Shown piece after piece: positions 1 through 7,798 of a stretch of 64,000 nucleotides of DNA. Below the pieces are notes generated by a model. The model was not told the DNA's origin and did not search any database. It was given only the letters and a program-made list of their open reading frames with translations. Origin of the DNA: Caulobacter sp. X. Its GTDB lineage: Bacteria > Pseudomonadota > Alphaproteobacteria > Caulobacterales > Caulobacteraceae. The stretch is from contig NZ_PEGF01000001.1 of NCBI RefSeq assembly GCF_002742635.1, positions 1,674,001-1,738,000 of the forward strand. The letters run 5' to 3'. The stretch's first letter is position 1; every line of letters starts with the position of its first letter. The position numbers and the translations under genes are program-made.

Positions 1-1
1 G

Positions 2-883
2 TCCACCCTCTCGCCGGCCGAGGCCGTGGCCGGCAGCGCCAAGGGCCTGGCCGCCGTCCAGGGACCGCTGGAGCCCGGCGTGCGCACCGAGAGCCTGTCG
101 GTCGAGGGGCCCAATGGTCCGATCCCCTGCCGCGCCTATCGCCCCGAGAACCAGGACCTCCACGCCCCGCTGATCGTCTACGCCCACATGGGCGGCGGGG
201 TGATCGGCGACCTTGAGACCTGCCACGCGTTCTGCTCGATCCTGGCCCGGATCGTCCGCACGGCGGTGATCTCGGTCGATTATCGCCTGGCGCCCGACCA
301 CAAGTTCCCGGCCGGGCTGGAAGACGTGCTGGCCGCCTATCGCTGGGCCCGCGACAACACCGCCCGCTTCGGCGCCTCGGCCGCGCCGCCCGCCATTGGC
401 GGCGACAGCATGGGCGGCAACTTCTCGGCCATCGTCGCCCAGGAGATGAAGCGCAAGGGCGAGCCGCAGCCCTCGGCCCAGATCCTGATCTATCCGGCCG
501 TCGACGTGGCCAGCGAGACGCCGTCGATGACCACCTTCGGCGACGCCTATCCGCTGACCCGCGAGACCATGGAGTGGTTCATGGGCCACTATATGGGCCC
601 CGACGCCGACCCGGCCGACCCGCGCCTGTCGCCCGACCGCACCGAAGACCTCTCGGGCCTGGCCCCCGCCGTCATCGCCACCGCCGGCTTCGACCCGCTG
701 ACCGACCAGGGCGAAGCCTACGCCAAGCGTCTGCAGGCCGCGGGCGTGCCGGTGCGCTATCGCCGCTACGACAGCCTGGCCCACGCCTTCACGGCCTTCA
801 CCGGCGCGATCCCCGCGGCGGACGCGGCCTGCCGTGAGATCGCCAGCCTGGTGCGCGAGACGTTCGAGGCGCGGGGCGACTGA
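2..883 (+). CDS. HSL-family alpha/beta hydrolase (5' end outside window)
   Basis: The frame is open to the left edge, so the true start lies upstream; 293 residues are visible. It is a carboxylesterase/lipase of the hormone-sensitive-lipase family. The nucleophile motif GDSMGG (serine codon at 407-409), an acid in DPLTDQG and a histidine in SLAHAF give a full catalytic triad in the expected order. The oxyanion-hole motif, normally HGGG, reads HMGGG here. Its stop overlaps the start of the next gene (TGATG), so the two are probably co-translated. The substrate cannot be told from sequence. Confidence 0.88.
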   Translation, partial: STLSPAEAVAGSAKGLAAVQGPLEPGVRTESLSVEGPNGPIPCRAYRPENQDLHAPLIVYAHMGGGVIGDLETCHAFCSILARIVRTAVISVDYRLAPDHKFPAGLEDVLAAYRWARDNTARFGASAAPPAIGGDSMGGNFSAIVAQEMKRKGEPQPSAQILIYPAVDVASETPSMTTFGDAYPLTRETMEWFMGHYMGPDADPADPRLSPDRTEDLSGLAPAVIATAGFDPLTDQGEAYAKRLQAAGVPVRYRRYDSLAHAFTAFTGAIPAADAACREIASLVRETFEARGD

Positions 884-1860
884 TGCGCGCCCTCGTCGTC
901 GAGGCCCTGGCGCCCGACTTCGGCGGCTGCGCGGTCCGTGAGGTCCCGACGCCCTCTCCCGGTCCCGGCGAGGTGCTGGTGCGCGTCCGCGCGGCCAGCG
1001 TGAACTTCCCCGACCTTCTGATGACGCGCGGCGAGTACCAGCTGAAGCCGCCCCTGCCTTTCACGCCGGGCCTGGACCTGGCCGGCGAGGTCGCGGCGCT
1101 GGGCGAGGGCGTCACCAGCCTGGCCGTCGGAGACGCCGTCGTGGGCGGCGCGCGGCTGGGCGGCTTCGCGCAATACGCCGTGCTGCCAGCCGAGGCGCTG
1201 AAGCCCAAGCCCGCCCGCCTGTCGTTCGCCGAGGCCGCCGCCTATGGCGCGGCCTACCTCACCGCCTATGTCGCCCTGGTGCGCCGCGCGCGGCTGGAGC
1301 CGGGTGAATGGGTGCTGGTCCATGGCGCCGCCGGCGGGGTGGGCCTTGCGGCCGTCGATCTCGCCAAGGCCCTGGGGGCGCGCGTCATCGCCACCTCGGC
1401 CTCCGACGACAAGCTGGCGAAGGTGCAGGCGCTGTACGCTCCCGACGCGGTGGTCAATGTGACGGGCGGCTTCCGCGACCGGGTGAAAGAGATCACCGGC
1501 GGCCACGGGGCGGACGTGATCTACGACCCCGTCGGCGGCGACGTGTTCGACGAGAGCGTCCGCTGCGTCGCCTTCGACGGCCGCCTGCTGGTGATCGGCT
1601 TCACCTCGGGGCGGATTCCGACGGTCTCGGTCAATATGCCGCTGATCAAGGGCTTCTCGGTGATGGGCGTGCGGGCCGGCGAATATGGCCGCCAGTTCCC
1701 GGACAAGGGCCGCGAGAACGCCGAGGCCGTATGGGCCATGGCCAACGAGGGCCGCATCCGGCCGCACGTCCACGCCGAACTCCCCCTTGACCGCTGGCGC
1801 GAGGCGTTCGACCTGCTGGCCCAGCGCAAGGTGGTGGGCAAGGCGGTGATCGTTCCGTAA
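883..1860 (+). CDS. Zinc-independent NADPH:quinone oxidoreductase (MDR family)
   Basis: This is a 325-residue medium-chain dehydrogenase/reductase. It has an N-terminal GroES-like domain (about residues 1-120) and a Rossmann domain carrying HGAAGGVGLAA for NADPH binding. It lacks the cysteine/histidine set that binds zinc in alcohol dehydrogenases, which fits quinone oxidoreductase or enoyl reductase activity. The ATG overlaps the stop of the upstream hydrolase gene by one base, so they form an operon. The exact substrate is unknown. Confidence 0.88.
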   Translation: MRALVVEALAPDFGGCAVREVPTPSPGPGEVLVRVRAASVNFPDLLMTRGEYQLKPPLPFTPGLDLAGEVAALGEGVTSLAVGDAVVGGARLGGFAQYAVLPAEALKPKPARLSFAEAAAYGAAYLTAYVALVRRARLEPGEWVLVHGAAGGVGLAAVDLAKALGARVIATSASDDKLAKVQALYAPDAVVNVTGGFRDRVKEITGGHGADVIYDPVGGDVFDESVRCVAFDGRLLVIGFTSGRIPTVSVNMPLIKGFSVMGVRAGEYGRQFPDKGRENAEAVWAMANEGRIRPHVHAELPLDRWREAFDLLAQRKVVGKAVIVP

Positions 1861-1879
1861 GCCCCTGAACCGACTCAGG

Positions 1880-1907
1880 TTGACATCCCGCGCCCGTTCT
1901 TTTATCC
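1880..1907 (+). promoter_or_regulatory. Predicted rpmH promoter
   Basis: A TTGACA element at 1880-1885 is followed after 16 bases by TTATCC at 1902-1907, giving a leader of about 60 bases before rpmH. The -10 region also forms TTATCCACC (1902-1910), one base from a DnaA box; this may be chance. Confidence 0.5.
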
Positions 1908-1970
1908 ACCGCCCCTCACTCGCGAGGCCCCAAGCTTCGCGTCCAACGTTTTGCATTTCGGAGCCACGTC

Positions 1971-2105
1971 GTGAAGCGCACCTTCCAGCCGTCGAAGCTC
2001 GTGCGTGCCCGCCGTCACGGCTACCGCGCGCGTATGGCCACCAAGAATGGCCAAAAGGTCGTCGCGCGTCGCCGCGCCAAGGGCCGCAAGCGCCTGACCG
2101 CCTAA
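1971..2105 (+). CDS. rpmH: 50S ribosomal protein L34
   Basis: This short gene encodes a 44-residue, highly basic protein beginning [20 protein letters not shown] and ending GRKRLTA, which is the standard length and sequence of ribosomal protein L34. It starts at GTG, preceded by GGAG eight bases upstream. It lies just before rnpA, the conserved bacterial order. L34 is part of the large ribosomal subunit. Confidence 0.97.
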
Positions 2106-2113
2106 TTGCTCTT

Positions 2114-2127
2114 CCTCCTTCGGGAGG
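2114..2127 (+). other. UUCG-tetraloop hairpin after rpmH
   Basis: CCTCC-TTCG-GGAGG forms a stable hairpin with a UUCG tetraloop. Its 3' arm contains the Shine-Dalgarno sequence of the short leader ORF at 2135-2206, so it could control access to that ORF, or protect the 3' end of rpmH mRNA. Confidence 0.6.
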
Positions 2128-2134
2128 CGAGATC

Positions 2135-2206
2135 ATGATCAAAGCCGCCTTTTCCACAGACCTGGTCTCAGGTTCTCGCCGGAAAGGCGGCTTTTTTCAT
2201 GTCTGA
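2135..2206 (+). CDS. Putative 23-residue leader peptide ahead of rnpA
   Basis: An ATG seven bases after GGGAGG opens a 23-codon frame (MIKAAFSTDL...KGGFFHV). The frame runs through the whole terminator-like hairpin at 2141-2197 and stops eight bases inside rnpA. rnpA itself has no good Shine-Dalgarno sequence, so coupled translation is attractive. The peptide has no recognisable domain. That it is translated is an inference from the ribosome binding site and the geometry. Confidence 0.45.
   Translation: MIKAAFSTDLVSGSRRKGGFFHV
2141..2197 (+). terminator. Terminator/attenuator between rpmH and rnpA
   Basis: A perfect 12-bp stem (2141-2152 with 2183-2194) encloses a nested ACCTG-GTCT-CAGGT hairpin (2160-2173). 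The stem runs into a T tract at 2192-2197, one base before the rnpA ATG. This looks like an intrinsic terminator or attenuator that would reduce read-through from rpmH into rnpA unless opened by translation. Confidence 0.75.
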
Positions 2207-2642
2207 AGCCCCGCTCCGCTTCGAACGGCTGCGCAAGCGCCCCGACTTCCTGCTGGCGGCCAAGGCCCCGGCCCTGTCGCGCGGCGCGGTGTTTATCCAG
2301 ATGCGCAAGCGCTCCGACGAGGATCCGGTGGTCCGCGTCGGCTTCACCGCCACCAAGAAGATCGGCGGCGCCGTCGAGCGCAATCGCGCCAAGCGCCGTC
2401 TGCGCGAGGCCGCCCGGCTGGTCCTGCCCCTTCATGCGCGGCCTTCTCATGACTATGTCTTCATCGCGCGCGGCGGTACGGGCTCGCGCGAATGGGGACG
2501 TTTGCTTGACGATGTCAAAAGCGCGCTGATAAGCCTCGCCGCCGAGCACGATGGCGTGAGAAGCAAGGTCTCGCGGTCATCGTCGGGCGATCCGTCTTCC
2601 CTCGCCTCTTCCCAACAACCCGATCACACAGTTTCCGGTTAA
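2199..2642 (+). CDS. rnpA: Ribonuclease P protein component
   Basis: The 147-residue protein is the RNase P protein subunit, which with the M1-type RNA removes tRNA 5' leaders. The RNR signature is visible as [15 protein letters not shown] around residues 59-73, together with [13 protein letters not shown] before it. The C-terminal 30 residues are serine-rich and not part of the usual fold. The ATG lies directly after the T tract of the upstream attenuator. Context rpmH-rnpA-yidC-engB is the classic order. Confidence 0.95.
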   Translation: MSEAPLRFERLRKRPDFLLAAKAPALSRGAVFIQMRKRSDEDPVVRVGFTATKKIGGAVERNRAKRRLREAARLVLPLHARPSHDYVFIARGGTGSREWGRLLDDVKSALISLAAEHDGVRSKVSRSSSGDPSSLASSQQPDHTVSG

Positions 2643-2649
2643 GCGCTCC

Positions 2650-4500
2650 ATGCAGAACGACAACAAAAACACGATGGCGTTCCTCGCCATCGCGTTCGCG
2701 ATCCTGATCGGGTACCAGTTCTTCATCCTGGGTCCGCAGCAGAAGAAGGCCGAGGCCGAGTTGCGCGCCAAGAAGGCCGCGCAGCAGCAGACGGCGGCCC
2801 AGGCCGGCGTGCCGCTGGACGCCAACGGCAATCCCGCCCCGCTGCGCCTGTCGCGCGACGCCGCCAAGGCCCAAAGCCCGCGCATCGTGGTCGACACGCC
2901 CGCGCTGAAGGGCTCGATCGCCCTGAAGGGCGCTCGCATCGACGACCTCTTCCTGCGCAAGTACGCCGAGACGACCGACAAGAACTCGCCCCCGGTCGAG
3001 CTCTTCCGTCCGGAAGGCGCCGAGCACGCCTGGTTCGCCGATTTCGGCTGGAACGGCCTGAACCTGCCGGGCCTGCCCGACAGCCGCACCGTCTGGACCG
3101 CCGCGCCGGGCCAGGTGCTGCGCCCCAATTCGCCGGTCACCCTGACCTATGACAATGGCATGGGCCTGACCTTCACCCGCGTGATCGCGGTCGACGACCA
3201 GGCGATGTTCACCGTCACCGACAGCGTCAAAAACACCGGCGCCAACGCCTACCAGATGGCGCCCTACGCCCGCGTTCAGCGCCAGGGCATCACCGACCAC
3301 CTGGGCAAGACCCAGATCGTCCACGAAGGCGCCATCGGCAATCTGGGCGGCGAGAAGAAAGAGCTGAAGTACGCCAAGTACCCCAAGTGGAAGAAGGACC
3401 AGAACCGTCAGTCCTTCGACTCCACCGGCGGCTGGACCGGCATCACCGACAAGTACTGGCTGGCCGCCCTGATCCCGAACCAGGACCAGGCGATCAAGGC
3501 CGAGTACCTGTTCACCAACGTGGCCGGCGTCGACATCTACGACGTCAACATCGTCGGCCCGACCCAGGCCCTGAACCCGGGCGCGACCCTGACGCAGAAG
3601 ACCCGCCTGTTCGCCGGCGCCAAGACCGTGCCGCTGCTGCGCAAGTACGAGTTCAACGGCCAGGCGCCCGACTGGTGGAAGTTCTGGGATAGCCGCAAGG
3701 CCGACATCCCCCGCTTCGACTGGGCCGTGGACTGGGGCATGTTCAGCTTCTTCACGCGTCCGATCTTCAACGTGCTGGAGATCTTCTATCGCCTCGTCGG
3801 CAACTTCGGCCTGGCCATCATGCTTCTGACCGTCGTGCTCAAGCTCGTCCTCTACCCGATGGCGGACAAGAGCTACGAGTCGATGGCGAAGATGAAGAAG
3901 ATCGCCCCCGAGGTCGAAAAGCTGAAGGCCAAGCACAAGGACGACCCGGCCAAGCAGCAGCAGGAGATGATGGCGCTGTATCAGAAGGAGAAGATCAACC
4001 CGATGATGGGCTGCCTTCCGATGCTGATCCAGATCCCGGTCTTCTACTCGCTGTACAAGGTGCTGACCGTCACCATCGAAATGCGCCACGCGCCGTTCTT
4101 CGGCTGGATCCAGGACCTGTCGGCCCGCGACCCGTCGACGATCTTCAACCTGTTCGGCGCGATCCCGTGGGATCCGGCGACCGCGCCGCTGATCGGCGCC
4201 TTCCTGGGCGGCCCGCTGCACATCGGCGTCTGGCCGCTGCTGTACGGCTTCACCATGTGGCTGACCACGGCGATGAACCCGCCGGCCGGCGACCCGATCC
4301 AGCAGCGCATCTTCCAGCTGTTCCCGATCATCTTCACCTTCACCCTGTCGCAGTTCGCGGTGGGCCTGGTGATCTACTGGTGCTGGAGCAACGTCCTGAC
4401 CATCGTCCAGCAGTACGTGATGATGCGCCGCTACGGCGTCGAGAACCCAATCGACCGGATCATCGCGCGCCTGCAGGGCAAGACGGCTAGCGCGACCTGA
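2650..4500 (+). CDS. yidC: Membrane protein insertase YidC
   Basis: This 616-residue protein inserts and folds inner-membrane proteins, alone or with SecYEG. It has an N-terminal membrane segment (about residues 8-26), a linker rich in Lys/Ala/Gln, the large periplasmic beta domain (about 75-345), and the conserved five-helix 60KD_IMP region from about residue 375. The start lies seven bases after the rnpA stop, and its stop overlaps the engB ATG (TGATG). Length matches Gram-negative YidC. Confidence 0.97.
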   Translation: MQNDNKNTMAFLAIAFAILIGYQFFILGPQQKKAEAELRAKKAAQQQTAAQAGVPLDANGNPAPLRLSRDAAKAQSPRIVVDTPALKGSIALKGARIDDLFLRKYAETTDKNSPPVELFRPEGAEHAWFADFGWNGLNLPGLPDSRTVWTAAPGQVLRPNSPVTLTYDNGMGLTFTRVIAVDDQAMFTVTDSVKNTGANAYQMAPYARVQRQGITDHLGKTQIVHEGAIGNLGGEKKELKYAKYPKWKKDQNRQSFDSTGGWTGITDKYWLAALIPNQDQAIKAEYLFTNVAGVDIYDVNIVGPTQALNPGATLTQKTRLFAGAKTVPLLRKYEFNGQAPDWWKFWDSRKADIPRFDWAVDWGMFSFFTRPIFNVLEIFYRLVGNFGLAIMLLTVVLKLVLYPMADKSYESMAKMKKIAPEVEKLKAKHKDDPAKQQQEMMALYQKEKINPMMGCLPMLIQIPVFYSLYKVLTVTIEMRHAPFFGWIQDLSARDPSTIFNLFGAIPWDPATAPLIGAFLGGPLHIGVWPLLYGFTMWLTTAMNPPAGDPIQQRIFQLFPIIFTFTLSQFAVGLVIYWCWSNVLTIVQQYVMMRRYGVENPIDRIIARLQGKTASAT

Positions 4501-5147
4501 TGAGCGAAGAGGTCCTGTTCACGGATGAGGAGATCGAGCGGGCGCGGGTGTTCTTCGCCCAGCCGGTCTCGTTCATCATGGGCGCGGTGCGGATGGACGC
4601 CATGCCGTCCGCCGACCTGCCCGAAGTGGCCTTCGCCGGCCGCTCCAACGTCGGCAAGTCCAGCCTGATCAACGGCCTGGTCAACCAGAAGTACCTGGCC
4701 CGGGCGTCGAACGAGCCGGGCCGCACGCGGGAGATCAACTTCTTCCTGCTGGCCGAGCAGCTGCGCCTGGTCGACCTGCCCGGCTATGGCTTCGCCCGCG
4801 TCTCGCGCTCGATCGCCGACAAGTTCCAGGATCTGGGCCGCGCCTATCTGCGCGGCCGCGCGAACCTCAAGCGCGTCTATGTGCTGATCGACGCCCGCCA
4901 CGGCCTGAAGAAGGTCGACCTGGAGGCGCTGGACGCCCTCGACGTGGCGGCGGTCAGCTACCAGATCGTCCTGACCAAGGCCGACAAGATCAAGCCGGCC
5001 GAGGTCGACAAGGTCGTCGCCGACACCCTGAAGGCCATCGCCAAGCGCCCGGCCGCCTTCCCGCGCGTCCTGGCGACCTCGTCCGAAAAGGGCCTGGGCC
5101 TGCCGGACCTGCGCGCCGAGATCGTGCGGGTCTGTATCGACGAATAG
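4500..5147 (+). CDS. engB: Ribosome biogenesis GTP-binding protein EngB (YsxC/YihA)
   Basis: This 215-residue TRAFAC-class GTPase is involved in large-subunit assembly. The P-loop [10 protein letters not shown]2 region [11 protein letters not shown]3 DLPGYGFA and G4 TKAD are all present in order. The ATG overlaps the yidC stop, so the two are translationally coupled. It is the last gene of the rpmH-rnpA-yidC-engB block here. Confidence 0.95.
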   Translation: MSEEVLFTDEEIERARVFFAQPVSFIMGAVRMDAMPSADLPEVAFAGRSNVGKSSLINGLVNQKYLARASNEPGRTREINFFLLAEQLRLVDLPGYGFARVSRSIADKFQDLGRAYLRGRANLKRVYVLIDARHGLKKVDLEALDALDVAAVSYQIVLTKADKIKPAEVDKVVADTLKAIAKRPAAFPRVLATSSEKGLGLPDLRAEIVRVCIDE

Positions 5148-5263
5148 CCGATGCTCCCCTCCCACGCCGCGTAGGTTTGGGGATATGTTTGAGCCGTTAA
5201 CCTTACGCTAGGGTTCCGCCGCCAGAACCCCGCCTCCCCGTTTCCAGAAAAGTCTCCCCCACC

Positions 5264-5743
5264 ATGCATCGCCACGAACTGAAGACCTGGCCCAAGTACT
5301 TCGCCGCCGTCCGCTCCGGCCACAAGCGGTTCGAGATCCGCCGCAACGACCGCGAGTTCAAGGTCGGCGACATCCTGGTGCTGCGCGAGTTCGATCCCTC
5401 GACCGACACCTATACCGGCCAGTTCGAGGAGCGGCAGATCACCTTCCTCCTGTCGGAAGAGGATTATGGCGGCGTGATCCACGGCTTCGTGGCGATCGGC
5501 TTCGGCGATGTCGCCCCGCATCCGGACGCGGCCGACGACCTGACGCCCGAGGCGCTGGCCGACTGGCACGAGACCCAGGCCTCGAACGCCGCCCTGCGCG
5601 CCCAGGAGGCCCGCAAGGTCTCGGAGAGCTACGCCGAGAGCAACATGGGCGTCGCCCGCGACCGCCACGCGGCCGTGGCCGACTCCGCCGAGGCTGAAGC
5701 CGGCTTCCACGCCGCGGCGGCGCGGATCGTTCGCAAGGGGTGA
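5264..5743 (+). CDS. DUF3850 (ASCH/PUA-like) protein
   Basis: The first 85 residues match the DUF3850 pattern: HELKTWPKYFAAVRSGHKRFEIRRNDR followed by KVGDILVLREFD and an ITFLL...GGVIHGFVAIGFG end. Only short pieces are cited as evidence: HELK, FEIRRNDR and VGDIL. This fold is related to ASCH/PUA RNA-binding domains. The C-terminal 70 residues are charged, alanine-rich and probably helical. The cellular role is not known; no partner is apparent from neighbours. Confidence 0.75.
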   Translation: MHRHELKTWPKYFAAVRSGHKRFEIRRNDREFKVGDILVLREFDPSTDTYTGQFEERQITFLLSEEDYGGVIHGFVAIGFGDVAPHPDAADDLTPEALADWHETQASNAALRAQEARKVSESYAESNMGVARDRHAAVADSAEAEAGFHAAAARIVRKG

Positions 5744-5757
5744 GTTGAGGGTAGTTC

Positions 5758-5869
5758 CTCCCCCGCGAGCGGGGGAGGTGGCCCAGCGGGCCGGAGGGGG
5801 CTAGCTGGACGCTCGCCGCGTTCGCCCCCTCAGTCGCTGACGCGACAGCTCCCCCGCGAGCGGGGGAGC
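5758..5869. repeat. REPIN-like element, family A
   Basis: Two CTCCCCC-GCGAGC-GGGGGAG hairpins face each other (5758-5777 and 5849-5868) around a 70-base centre with GGAGGGGGC and GCCCCCTC partners. It ends about ten bases from the cheW stop codon. The same layout recurs at 35788-35900. Confidence 0.8.
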
Positions 5870-5879
5870 ATCTTGAGGC

Positions 5880-6329
5880 TTAAGCCGCTTCGCTGATCTG
5901 CGCCGGGAACACGTCGTCCATGCGCAGGTAGCTGATCAGGCGGTTCTCGATCGAGATGATCGCCTGGAGATAGCGCAGCTCTTCGCCGACGTCCGGGGCC
6001 GGCTGCAGGCTGTCGCGCGGCACGGTGAAGGTTTCCGACACCGCGTCCACCAGGATGCCGGCCAGGCGGTCCTGGCACTCGACGACGACGATCACGTGGC
6101 GGGTCTCGGGGATGGTGACGCCCAGGCCCAGGCGGTTACGCAGGTCGATGACCGGCATGATCGCGCCGCGCAGGTTGATGACGCCGCGCAGATAGGCCGG
6201 GGCGTGGGGGATCGGGGTCGCGGGGGTCCAGCCGCGGATTTCGCGGACGGTCTTCACGTCGATGCAGAATTCCTGCTCGCCGATGCAGAACGAGATCAGC
6301 TCCAGAGCAGGCGCGGTGTTGTCGGTCAT
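5880..6329 (-). CDS. cheW: Chemotaxis coupling protein CheW
   Basis: The 149-residue protein is a single CheW domain, with ISFCIGEQEFCIDV at the start, the RGVINLRG motif near residue 50, then MPVIDLR and GILVDAVSE. CheW bridges chemoreceptors and the CheA kinase at the inner face of the membrane. It stands alone here, away from a chemotaxis operon. A near-consensus CtrA site lies about 87 bases upstream of the start. Confidence 0.93.
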   Translation of the reverse strand: MTDNTAPALELISFCIGEQEFCIDVKTVREIRGWTPATPIPHAPAYLRGVINLRGAIMPVIDLRNRLGLGVTIPETRHVIVVVECQDRLAGILVDAVSETFTVPRDSLQPAPDVGEELRYLQAIISIENRLISYLRMDDVFPAQISEAA

Positions 6330-6415
6330 AAGCGGTCCCCGGGAACGTAAAGGCTGGTCCCAGGGCCGCGATTCGACGCGCTCCGGAACACCTTGCCAGA
6401 TAAGCCCGAGCCGTC

Positions 6416-6430
6416 TTTAGCAAGCGTTAA
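6416..6430. promoter_or_regulatory. Possible CtrA site upstream of cheW
   Basis: TTTA-N7-TTAA (7 of 8 positions of TTAA-N7-TTAA) is centred about 94 bases before the cheW start codon. CtrA controls many flagellar and chemotaxis genes in Caulobacter; direct use here is inferred. Confidence 0.35.
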
Positions 6431-6497
6431 GCCAAACCCGTTCCGGGCGCGCCCAAATGTCGCGGCGCCCCGAAATGAGTCGCCGCGACTTGGTTGG

Positions 6498-6614
6498 CTA
6501 TTCCGACAGACCTTCGTCGCCGTCGTCGGCCAGATTGAACTCGTACCAGACGCCGTTCAGCACGCCGAAGGCGACGGCCAGGCCCAGGCCCAGGATCCAG
6601 GTGAAGTACCACAT
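6498..6614 (-). CDS. cydX: Cytochrome bd oxidase small subunit CydX
   Basis: This 38-residue protein reads MWYFTWILGLGLAVAFGVLN then GVWYEFNLADD, the hallmark CydX pattern (MWYF.WILG...WYE). CydX is a single-helix subunit that stabilises the haems of cytochrome bd. It sits 18 bases after the cydB stop as the last gene of cydABX. It is too short for ordinary gene finders. Confidence 0.95.
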   Translation of the reverse strand: MWYFTWILGLGLAVAFGVLNGVWYEFNLADDGDEGLSE

Positions 6615-6632
6615 CGGATTGTCTCCTTCGGC

Positions 6633-7784
6633 TCAGTAGAGGTCGGGGTTGGTGGTCAGGGCGGCCGTGGTGCTGCGGCCCCACAGCACCTTGTAGACCC
6701 AGGCGGTGTAGAGCAGCACGATCGGCAGGAAGACGACCGTGACGACCAGCATGACGAAGAGGGTCAGGTGGCTGGACGAGGCGTTCCAGACCGTCAGGCT
6801 GGAGCGCGGATCGACCGAGCTGGGCAGGATGAACGGGAACATCGACAGGCCGACGGTGCCGATGATGCCCGCGGCCGAGGCCGACGAGCCGGCGAACGCC
6901 ATCCAGGCCGACTTGGCCCGCAGGCCCAGCAGCGCCAGGCCCGCCCCGACGAAGCCCAGCACGGGGGCGGCGATGGTCCAGCCGTGGCGGCCGTAGTTGT
7001 CCAGCCAGGCGCCCGGGGCCCGCACGGCGGCGGCGCCGCGCAGCGGGTTCGACGGACCGGCCGCGTCGGCCAGGCCCTCGATCCGGAAGCCAAGGCCCCC
7101 GAACGCCACCCAGAAACCGCCGGCCGCGAACAGCACGATGCTGGCGAGACCCGCGATCTCGCCGATGCGGCGGGCGCGGTCGGCGACCGGGCCTTCCTCG
7201 CCCTTCACCGTGATCCAGGCCGCGCCGTGCAGCACCAGCATGGCCACCGACAACAGGCCGCACAGCAGGGCGAACGGCGAGAACAGCCCCAGGAACGTGC
7301 CGTCATAGAAGGCCCGCAGGTCGTCGTTCAGGCGGAAGGGCGCGCCTTGCAGCACATTGCCCAGGGCCACGCCAAAGCACAGCACCGGCACGAAGCCGCC
7401 GACGAACAGCGCCCAGTCCCAGAAGGACCGCCAGCGCGGATCGGGCCGCTTGGAGCGGTACTTGAAGCCCACCGGCCGCAGGATCATGGCCGCCAGGACC
7501 ACGAACATGGCGAGGTAAAAGCCCGAGAAGCTGATGGCGTAGACGAACGGCCAGGCCGCGAAGATCGCGCCGCCGCCCAGGATGAACCACACCTGGTTGC
7601 CCTCCCAGGTCGCGCCGATGGTGTTGATCACCATCCGGCGCTCCTTGTCGGTCTTGGCGACGAAGGGCAGCAGGGCGCCGACACCCATGTCAAAGCCGTC
7701 GGTGAGGGCGAAGCCGATCAGCAGGATGCCGACCAGGGCCCACCAGAGGACGCGAAGCGTGGCGAAATCGACAGGAAGTTCCAT
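6633..7784 (-). CDS. cydB: Cytochrome bd ubiquinol oxidase subunit II
   Basis: The 383-residue polytopic membrane protein is CydB, the structural partner of CydA in the high-affinity quinol oxidase. It opens with DFATLRVLWWALVGILLIGF and a DGFDMGVG motif, and has eight to nine hydrophobic segments including TWEGNQVW and the terminal VYKVLWGR region. It follows cydA by 14 bases and precedes cydX. The enzyme reduces oxygen at low tension without pumping protons. Confidence 0.96.
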   Translation of the reverse strand: MELPVDFATLRVLWWALVGILLIGFALTDGFDMGVGALLPFVAKTDKERRMVINTIGATWEGNQVWFILGGGAIFAAWPFVYAISFSGFYLAMFVVLAAMILRPVGFKYRSKRPDPRWRSFWDWALFVGGFVPVLCFGVALGNVLQGAPFRLNDDLRAFYDGTFLGLFSPFALLCGLLSVAMLVLHGAAWITVKGEEGPVADRARRIGEIAGLASIVLFAAGGFWVAFGGLGFRIEGLADAAGPSNPLRGAAAVRAPGAWLDNYGRHGWTIAAPVLGFVGAGLALLGLRAKSAWMAFAGSSASAAGIIGTVGLSMFPFILPSSVDPRSSLTVWNASSSHLTLFVMLVVTVVFLPIVLLYTAWVYKVLWGRSTTAALTTNPDLY

Positions 7785-7798
7785 GATGCTGGCTCCTC

